Assembly (NCBI GenBank): GCA_944385405.1
Contig: CALWXB010000008.1
Span: 1 to 64,000 of the forward strand
Source: an uncultured Oscillospiraceae bacterium
Lineage (GTDB): Bacteria > Bacillota > Clostridia > Oscillospirales > Oscillospiraceae
Direction: 5' to 3'
DNA length: 64,000 nt
The notes below the pieces were generated by a model. It saw only the letters and a list, made by a program, of their open reading frames with translations, did no database searches and was not told the origin of the DNA. The stretch's first letter is position 1, and the number at the start of each line of letters is the position of its first letter. Below, piece by piece: positions 58,769 through 64,000 of the stretch. The position numbers and the translations under genes are program-made.

Positions 58769-61207
58769 TCAGTCCAGCACCGAGCTGTCCCCGAACTGGA
58801 CGGTGACCACCTCGCCCGCCGCCAGCTGGGTGCCTGCGGCATGGGACTGGGCGATGGCGTGGACGTTGCCCGAGGACGAGGAGGTGGCGCCTGCCACCTT
58901 CATGATGAGCCCCGCGTTGGTCAGGGCCTGGTTGGCCTCCGAGGCGGTCTTGCCCACCACGCTGGGCACCGTGCAGAGGGTGTCCGGCTTCTCCGCCCCC
59001 AGGTACAGCACCACGGTGGCGTTGTTGGGGACGATGGCCCCGCCGGCGGGGGTCTGGTCGGTGACGGTGGCACCATCGCCCACGGTGCGGCAGGCGAAGC
59101 CCGCGCTCTCCATCCGGGCCTTGGCGTCGGCCTCCGTCATGCCCACCACGTTGGGCACGGCGGCGTCGGCACCCACCAGCTCCTCGGCGGTGTAGTCCGG
59201 CTCGATGCCCAGCTGGGGCAATATCTCGCCCATGATCTGGCTGGCGGTGGGCGCCACCATGTTGCCGCCGGAGACGTAGACGCCGGTGTTGCGGCTGGGG
59301 GTGTCCATGGTCAGCAGCATGATGTACTGCGGATCGTCCGCCGGGGCGAAGCACATGAAGGACACCACCACGTCGCCCTGGGGATTGTCGGCGGTGCGGG
59401 TGCCGGTCTTGTCGGCGGTGCCGGTCTTGCCGCCGATGCGGTAGCCCACCACCTGGCCGTTTTTGCCGGTGCCGCTGGCCACCACGTACTCCAGGCACTC
59501 CCGCACGGTGGCGGAGGTCTCCTGGCTGATGACCTGCCGGACGGGTGTGACGTCGTGCTGGGAGAGGATGTTGCCCTGATCGTCCAGCACCTGCTCCACC
59601 ACATAGGGGGTGTAGAGGTATCCGCCGTTGATGCAGGCCGCCTGGGCCCGGATCAGGGCCAGAGGGGTGACGTTGAAGGTCTGGCCGAAGGAGTAGGACG
59701 CCAGGGTGGCGGGATCGCTGGTAAGCGTGTCGGCGCTGGCGAAGATGCCGCTGACCTCGCCGATCATGTCCACGCCGGTCTTTTCCATGAGGCCGAAGGC
59801 CTGGAGGTATTGATAGTAGGTCTGGCCGCCCACGCTCTGGCCGATGGCGATGAAGGCGGGGTTGCAGGAGTTGCCCACCGCCACCTCCAGGCTCTGGAGG
59901 CCGTGGCCGGTGCGCTTGGAGCAGCGCATGGTCCAGACGCCCACCTTCACGGCCCCGGTGCAGTTGAAGGTGGAATTCTTGCTGACGGTGCCCTCCTCCA
60001 GGGCCGCCGCCAGCGTCAAGGGCTTGAAGGTGGAGCCGGGCTCGTAGGTGGAGTCGATGCACTTGTTGCGCCACTGGGACTGGACCGCGGCGCTGGTGGC
60101 CTGGGCCACCGCCTCCTGATAGTCCTCCTCCGTGGCATAGTCCGCCCGGTTTTGGGCCAGCTCCGCCAGGGTCTCCTGGAGCTGCTCGTTCAGCGCGGCG
60201 TTATAAATGGTGCCGTAGTCCTGGGGGTCGTAATTGGGGTAAGAGGCCATGGCCACGATGGCCCCGGTGTTCACGTCCATGACGATGCCGGTGCCGCCGT
60301 TTTTGGCGTCGAACTTCTCCAGCATGCTCTCCATGTTCTTTTCCAGGATGTGCTGCACGGTGGCGTCCAGGGTCAGCACCAGGCTGTTGCCGTTTTCCGC
60401 GTCGTAGTACTGCTCATACTGATACAAAAGGTCCGTGTTCCGGGCGTTCTTGGCGGTGACGGTGAGGCCCGCCACGCCCTCCAGCTCCTCTTCGTACTTG
60501 GCCTCCAGGCCCACGCCGCCCACGTTGTCGGCGTTGACGAAGCCGATGATGCCGGAGGCCAGGGAGCCGTAGGGATAGTATCGCTTGGAGTCCGGCTCCA
60601 TGTACACGCCCCGGAGCTTCACCTGCTGGCTCTCGGGCACCTCGTTGCCCTCGTCGTCGATCTGGCCGTTCAAAAAGCGGCGGACCTCGTCGGTGAGGGT
60701 CTGCTCCGCCCGGGTCTTGATGACCTCGTACTGGGACCAGGTGCGCTCCATCTTCTCCAGGATGGTACCCTCATCCACCCCCAGGATCCGGCTCAGGCCC
60801 CGGGCGATGTACGCCCCGTCCCGGATCTCCGGGGCGGTGTAGGCTTCGCCCTTCTCCGCGGCCTTGGCGGCCTTCTCCTCAATGTCGGTCTCCTGGGTCT
60901 CCACATATTCCGCGATCTCCATGGGGGAGAGGAACACCTTCTCCGCCGTGGCGGAGATGGCCAGGGGCGTCAGGTTCCGGTCGTAGATGGTGCCCCGGGA
61001 GGCGGTGATGACGGTGCTGCGGGTCTGCTGGGCCACCGCCTTTTCCTGGAGCTCTTCATGCTGGTTGATCTGCAGGTCGTACAGCTTTCCGAAAAGCAGC
61101 ACGAAGGTACAAACGCCCAGAAGCAGCATCACCGCCACCGTCCGGCTGCGGATGACCTGATTCGCCCTGCGGGCGGCGTCGCTTTTTCTGCGGGGATTGA
61201 CTGCCAT
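58769..61207 (-). CDS. Class B penicillin-binding protein with two PASTA domains (SpoVD/PBP2x type)
   Basis: An 812-residue transpeptidase. Basic N-terminus, TM helix (about 24-40), dimerisation domain (about 60-250), transpeptidase domain with STFK (Ser392, Lys395), SCN (447-449) and KTG (594-596), then two PASTA domains (about 682-738 and 744-808). It cross-links septal or spore wall with FtsW. Only one class B gene is in the cluster, so it may serve both the FtsI and the SpoVD role. It starts at ATG 61207 with AAGGAG, after a 112-base leader holding a stem-loop. Confidence 0.94.
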   Translation of the reverse strand: MAVNPRRKSDAARRANQVIRSRTVAVMLLLGVCTFVLLFGKLYDLQINQHEELQEKAVAQQTRSTVITASRGTIYDRNLTPLAISATAEKVFLSPMEIAEYVETQETDIEEKAAKAAEKGEAYTAPEIRDGAYIARGLSRILGVDEGTILEKMERTWSQYEVIKTRAEQTLTDEVRRFLNGQIDDEGNEVPESQQVKLRGVYMEPDSKRYYPYGSLASGIIGFVNADNVGGVGLEAKYEEELEGVAGLTVTAKNARNTDLLYQYEQYYDAENGNSLVLTLDATVQHILEKNMESMLEKFDAKNGGTGIVMDVNTGAIVAMASYPNYDPQDYGTIYNAALNEQLQETLAELAQNRADYATEEDYQEAVAQATSAAVQSQWRNKCIDSTYEPGSTFKPLTLAAALEEGTVSKNSTFNCTGAVKVGVWTMRCSKRTGHGLQSLEVAVGNSCNPAFIAIGQSVGGQTYYQYLQAFGLMEKTGVDMIGEVSGIFASADTLTSDPATLASYSFGQTFNVTPLALIRAQAACINGGYLYTPYVVEQVLDDQGNILSQHDVTPVRQVISQETSATVRECLEYVVASGTGKNGQVVGYRIGGKTGTADKTGTRTADNPQGDVVVSFMCFAPADDPQYIMLLTMDTPSRNTGVYVSGGNMVAPTASQIMGEILPQLGIEPDYTAEELVGADAAVPNVVGMTEADAKARMESAGFACRTVGDGATVTDQTPAGGAIVPNNATVVLYLGAEKPDTLCTVPSVVGKTASEANQALTNAGLIMKVAGATSSSSGNVHAIAQSHAAGTQLAAGEVVTVQFGDSSVLD

Positions 61208-61256
61208 GCTCGATTACTCCTTCCGGGCCTGCGCCCTGCGGCCGTGCTGTGAAGCA

Positions 61257-61310
61257 GGGGAGCAAGAAGGCCCCCTTCTTACTCCCCCGCATTCCGTCCA
61301 TTCCATTATA
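61257..61310 (-). promoter_or_regulatory. Leader stem-loop and TATAAT before the PBP gene
   Basis: Minus-strand GGGGAG-TAAGAAGG and CCTTCTTG-CTCCCC form a long stem (61257-61286) between ftsL and the PBP gene. Upstream lies TATAAT (61305-61310) without a good -35. This could be an internal promoter with leader structure or an RNA-stability element. Confidence 0.45.
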
Positions 61311-61319
61311 GTGCGATGG

Positions 61320-61880
61320 TCACTCGAAATATTCCACCACCGCGTAGACCCCGTGGTGCAGGGACGAGAGCAGGCGGCTGAGCACGCTGGGGCCTTCCTT
61401 CTGATAGACCACGGCCCGGTCTCCGTCGCTCAGGTCGATGTAGTACACCTGGCTGGCGCTGGGCTTGGACATGCCCGCGGCCTCCGCCGCCTCCTTCACC
61501 GTGGCCAGGTCGTACATCTGCTCATACTGGGTGGTAAGGGTGACGTTCTCCGTCTCCAGGGTGGCCAGCTGGGTCTTCAGGGCCACCGTCTCGGAGGAGA
61601 TCTCCAGCAGCTGGACATAGCTCAAAAGCACCAGCACCGCCGCCGCGGCCACCGCCGCGAAGCCCACCGCGCTGAGCACGGACAGGTGCTGCTTCTCCCG
61701 GACCTGTACCCGGACCGCTGTGCGGACCTTGGGCTGCTCCCGCTCCGCCTCCCGGCGGCGGGGCAGCTCTCCCGCGTGGCGCAGTTCCCGCTCCCGGACC
61801 TCCCAGTCCAGATCCCGGGCAAGGCTGCCGCTGACGGCCCGTCCCCCATAATAGCGCAAATCTCCCGCTGCGGATGCCAC
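61320..61880 (-). CDS. ftsL: FtsL-like septum protein
   Basis: A 186-residue bitopic protein: hydrophilic, Arg/Glu-rich cytoplasmic part (about 1-65), one TM helix (about 68-90), then a coiled coil (SSETVALKTQLATLETENVTLTTQYEQMYDLATVKEAAEAAGM) typical of FtsL/DivIC, and a short end. Position between rsmH and the PBP gene supports the call. The start is GTG at 61880, since AGGAGG lies nine bases before it; an ATG at 61907 precedes that site. Longer than usual FtsL (about 100-120 residues) owing to the N-terminal part. Confidence 0.85.
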   Translation of the reverse strand: MASAAGDLRYYGGRAVSGSLARDLDWEVRERELRHAGELPRRREAEREQPKVRTAVRVQVREKQHLSVLSAVGFAAVAAAAVLVLLSYVQLLEISSETVALKTQLATLETENVTLTTQYEQMYDLATVKEAAEAAGMSKPSASQVYYIDLSDGDRAVVYQKEGPSVLSRLLSSLHHGVYAVVEYFE

Positions 61881-61933
61881 GATCCGATTCCTCCTCCCGA
61901 CGTACACACATCTTCAAAGGGGCGCGCCCCTTT

Positions 61934-62881
61934 TCATTCGTTCTGATCCCCGCACTTTTCCGCCACGCGGAGCTTGGCGCTCCTGGCCCGGGGGTTCTCC
62001 GCCAGCTCCTCCGGCCCCGCCGTGATGGGCTTGCGGGTGATGAGCTTCACCTGCGGCTTCCTGCCGCACACGCACACCGGGAACTCCGGCGGGCAGATGC
62101 AGCCCCTGGCCAGATCCTGCATCGTCCGCTTGACGATGCGGTCCTCCAGGGAGTGAAAGGTGATGACTGCCAGCCGTCCTCCGGGGTTCAGGCCGTCCAC
62201 CGCCGCCCGGAGCATGGGCTCCAGGGCGTCCAGCTCGCCGTTGACGGCGATGCGGATGGCCTGGAAGCTGCGCTTGGCCGGGTGCTGCTTTTCCCGCAGC
62301 GCCGCCGGCGGCATGGCGCCTTTGATGATCTCCACCAGCTCCAGGGTGGTCTGTACCGGCGCCTGCTCCCGGGCCCGGACGATGGCCCTGGCAATGGCGG
62401 GGGCGTAGCGCTCCTCACCATAATCATATAAGATCCGGCGCAGCTCGTCGCTGCTCCAGGTGTTGACGATCTCGTAAGCCGTCAGCGACGCCTGCTTGTC
62501 CATCCGCATGTCCAGCGGGGCGTCGTGCATGTAGGAAAAACCCCGGGAGGCGTCGTCCAGCTGCGGCGAGGACACCCCCAGGTCGAACAGCATCCCGTCG
62601 GCGCCGGCGACGCCCGCTTGGCGCAGGACGCCGCCCAGCTCCGCAAAATTCTGATGGACCAGTGCCACGTGGTCCATCCATGGGGCCAGACGCTCCTTGG
62701 CCGCGTCGATGGCCGCCATGTCCCGGTCGATACAGATGAGCCGGCCGGTGGTGAGCCTCCGGGCGATCTCTCTTGAGTGCCCTGCCCTGCCCAGTGTACC
62801 GTCCACATAGGTCCCGTCGGGACGGATGTTCAGCGCCTGGATACACGCATCCAGCAGCACCGGCGTATGGGTGTATTCCAT
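61934..62881 (-). CDS. rsmH: 16S rRNA (cytosine1402-N4)-methyltransferase
   Basis: A 315-residue SAM methyltransferase of the MraW family. MEYTHTPVLLDACIQAL, VDGTLGRAGHS, LICIDRDMAAI, FDLGVSSPQLDDASRGFSY and VITFHSLEDRIVK are the family motifs in order. A CxCGxKP-type segment (CVCGRKP) lies near the end. It starts four bases after mraZ, the normal order. With RsmI (20508) it completes m4Cm1402 of 16S rRNA. Confidence 0.96.
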   Translation of the reverse strand: MEYTHTPVLLDACIQALNIRPDGTYVDGTLGRAGHSREIARRLTTGRLICIDRDMAAIDAAKERLAPWMDHVALVHQNFAELGGVLRQAGVAGADGMLFDLGVSSPQLDDASRGFSYMHDAPLDMRMDKQASLTAYEIVNTWSSDELRRILYDYGEERYAPAIARAIVRAREQAPVQTTLELVEIIKGAMPPAALREKQHPAKRSFQAIRIAVNGELDALEPMLRAAVDGLNPGGRLAVITFHSLEDRIVKRTMQDLARGCICPPEFPVCVCGRKPQVKLITRKPITAGPEELAENPRARSAKLRVAEKCGDQNE

Positions 62882-62885
62882 CGTC

Positions 62886-63329
62886 TTACCCCCGATTCCC
62901 GTGGCTGCGGAACAGCGCGTCCATGGCGGCGGCCATGTCGTCGCTCTGGAGCATCTGCTGCTCCCGCTCCGCCCAGGCCTGCTCGTCCCAGATCTCGGCA
63001 AAGGTGTTCAGTCCCACGATGGTGGCGGTCTTTTTCAGCCCCGCGTGGGCGCGGAGGTTGGCGGGGATCAGCACGCGGCCCTGGGCGTCCGGCTCGCAGG
63101 CGATGGCGTTGGCATACAGCAGCGTCAGCGCCCTGACCTGGGTGTAGCTCAGGTTGTCCATCTCGTCGGACATCTTCTCCCACTTGGCCTGGGGATAGAT
63201 GGTGAGACAGTGCTCGGCGCCGATGGTGATGTAGAACACATCCCCCAGCGCCTCCCGCATGGCGGCGGGGATCACCAGACGGCCCTTGGAGTCGATGCTG
63301 TTATTGGTCTTTCCCAACAGCCGCGCCAT
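62886..63329 (-). CDS. mraZ: Division-cluster regulator MraZ
   Basis: A 147-residue protein with two SpoVT/AbrB-like halves: the motif [19 protein letters not shown] (first) and [21 protein letters not shown] (second) both hold the DxxGR core. MraZ forms a ring and represses the mra/dcw promoter by binding GTGGG repeats, which occur just upstream. The ATG at 63329 has GAAAGGGGGGG upstream. First gene of the division operon. Confidence 0.96.
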   Translation of the reverse strand: MARLLGKTNNSIDSKGRLVIPAAMREALGDVFYITIGAEHCLTIYPQAKWEKMSDEMDNLSYTQVRALTLLYANAIACEPDAQGRVLIPANLRAHAGLKKTATIVGLNTFAEIWDEQAWAEREQQMLQSDDMAAAMDALFRSHGNRG

Positions 63330-63398
63330 GGAGCCGCCCCCCTTTCCCCGTCTTTTTTGGGTCTGAATGGGCTTCATCTACCACTGAGATGCATTTTC

Positions 63399-63416
63399 CC
63401 CCACCAATCCCCACCA
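63399..63416 (-). promoter_or_regulatory. MraZ-box direct repeats
   Basis: Minus-strand TGGTGGGGATTGGTGGGG has two TGGTGGGG units at a 10-base period, right after the predicted start of transcription. MraZ is known to bind spaced GTGGG repeats before mraZ. Confidence 0.7.
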
Positions 63417-63424
63417 TTGTTTTG

Positions 63425-63453
63425 AGTATACGAAATTATGGGTTGAATTGCAA
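63425..63453 (-). promoter_or_regulatory. sigma-A promoter of the mraZ division operon
   Basis: Minus-strand TTGCAA (63448-63453), 17-base spacer, TATACT (63425-63430). Confidence 0.82.
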
Positions 63454-63568
63454 GGCTTTTTTTCAGCCAGGAACCCCGCAAAACCGGCCAAAAAGCCGGA
63501 AAAATTGGTAAAAATCGCACTTTTGAAACGAATGTTCGATACTTTTGTAGGAGTTTACGTAAAATCAA

Positions 63569-63608
63569 ATCCCCTGTGTCACACAAGATGTTGTGTCACA
63601 CAGGGGAT
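63569..63608 (-). terminator. Long stem-loop terminator after the coiled-coil protein gene
   Basis: ATCCCCTGTGTCACACAA and TTGTGTCACACAGGGGAT form an 18-bp stem with one central mismatch and a GATG loop. On the minus strand TTTGATTTTAC follows, fitting a terminator for the gene ending at 63723. The rest of 63454-63720 holds no gene that I can see. Confidence 0.6.
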
Positions 63609-63722
63609 CTCATCTTCAAAAAGCACCAGATTCGGTATCCGGCAAAAAAGTTCCAGAGATTTCTTCGTCGATTTTTACAAAATTTCACCGTTATGGTCCA
63701 CCGCCGCCGCAGGGCGGAGCGG

Positions 63723-64000
63723 TCACAGCGTGTCGGCAGGGGCGTCGGGGGCGTTCTTGCCGTCCAGCTTGTCCCGCTGCTCCTGCATTTTGGCGGCGGA
63801 GGCGGTGCGGAACCGGACCCGGGACTGCTTGACCTCGTCCAGCGCGGCCTGGACAGCCTCCTCGGTGCGGGCCAGGGCGTCCTCGGCGTATTCGTTTGCC
63901 ACCTGGTAGAGCTTGCGGGAGCGGTCCTCCGCCTGGGCGATGATCTGGCGGGCCTTCTCCTTGGCGGCGTAGAGCACCTCGCTCTCGGAAACCTTGGTCT
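63723..64000 (-). CDS. 3' end of a coiled-coil protein gene (cut by window edge)
   Basis: The last 91 residues of a protein whose start lies beyond the window; the frame is open to the edge. The visible part is a long charged helix rich in A, E, K, R and Q (AAKEKARQIIAQAEDRSRKLYQVANEYAEDALARTEEAVQ), like the alpha-helical proteins of Clostridia sometimes labelled DivIVA- or ATP-synthase-B-like. The family cannot be fixed from this piece. An in-frame GTG at 63977 is internal, not the start. Confidence 0.7.
   Translation of the reverse strand, partial: TKVSESEVLYAAKEKARQIIAQAEDRSRKLYQVANEYAEDALARTEEAVQAALDEVKQSRVRFRTASAAKMQEQRDKLDGKNAPDAPADTL

Overview
The window is a compact, gene-dense, GC-rich stretch from a spore-forming Gram-positive anaerobe of the Clostridia, most likely an Oscillospiraceae member of the Flavonifractor/Lawsonibacter/Intestinimonas type. 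This rests on GC-rich codon use, strong AAGGAGG ribosome binding sites, a CtsR heat-shock operon, sporulation genes (spo0A, spoIVB, spmAB, cwlJ-gerQ, SpoVD-type PBP), DAP-type peptidoglycan enzymes, oxygen-sensitive Fe-S proteins and a Clostridia-style division cluster. Nothing in the window is clearly a phage, transposon or CRISPR array. Only the first 120 bases, downstream of a tRNA-Pro gene, could belong to something mobile.

Layout. 1-0.6 kb: tRNA-Pro(GGG) on the minus strand and two tandem tRNA-Ser genes (UGA, GCU). 0.6-5.3 kb: RluA-type pseudouridine synthase, an ABC-F ATPase, a hairpin-rich intergenic repeat, a YfcE phosphodiesterase and small unknown proteins. 5.4-8.1 kb: nifU-nifS Fe-S assembly pair and a metallo-beta-lactamase-fold hydrolase. 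8.2-13.7 kb: lysine/DAP synthesis by the acetylase route, with a lysine riboswitch in front of dapA-dapB-dapH, then an M20 deacetylase and a PatA-like aminotransferase as separate units. 13.8-15.6 kb: a large membrane protein with a probable frameshift at its start. 15.7-19.4 kb: ctsR-mcsA-clpC without mcsB, with two CtsR operators. 19.4-25.8 kb: ferredoxin, trmN6-rsmI, AbrB-type regulator, spmA-spmB, DUF1576-yfcE, macro-domain protein. 25.8-30.7 kb: four translationally overlapping genes comEA-response regulator-histidine kinase-gerM, divergent from a dacA-type carboxypeptidase. 30.7-39 kb: NTF2-GGDEF diguanylate cyclase, DUF1624 protein, prfC, DUF6512 protein, azlCD, murI-DUF1934-argS. 39-45.5 kb: unknown protein, DUF362 ferredoxin protein, brnQ, nitroreductase, cwlJ-gerQ, glycosyltransferase, TSCPD protein. 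45.5-47.3 kb: padR-DUF2812 with repeated operator motifs. 47.4-50.1 kb: spo0A and spoIVB separated by an inverted Nudix gene. 50.2-63.4 kb: ftsZ, ftsQ, murA, murG, ftsW, mraY, murE, a PASTA-bearing PBP, ftsL, rsmH, mraZ, all read leftwards from a mraZ promoter. 63.7-64 kb: the 3' end of a coiled-coil protein gene.

How it fits together. The DAP enzymes supply meso-DAP, which MurE (DNPR motif) adds to the wall precursor; MurI supplies D-glutamate and MurA starts the precursor. MraY, MurG, FtsW and the PBP finish the wall at the FtsZ ring. The cluster lacks murF, murD, murC, murB and ftsA. Sporulation is represented from initiation (Spo0A) through the sigma-K checkpoint (SpoIVB) to core dehydration (SpmAB) and germination (CwlJ/GerQ). 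Many genes have near-consensus sigma-A promoters with 16-18 base spacers. The least explained features are an orphan strong promoter with a perfect 16-base palindrome at 4251-4304, a duplicated-hairpin intergenic element at 3452-3701, and the CGATATT repeat operators before padR.
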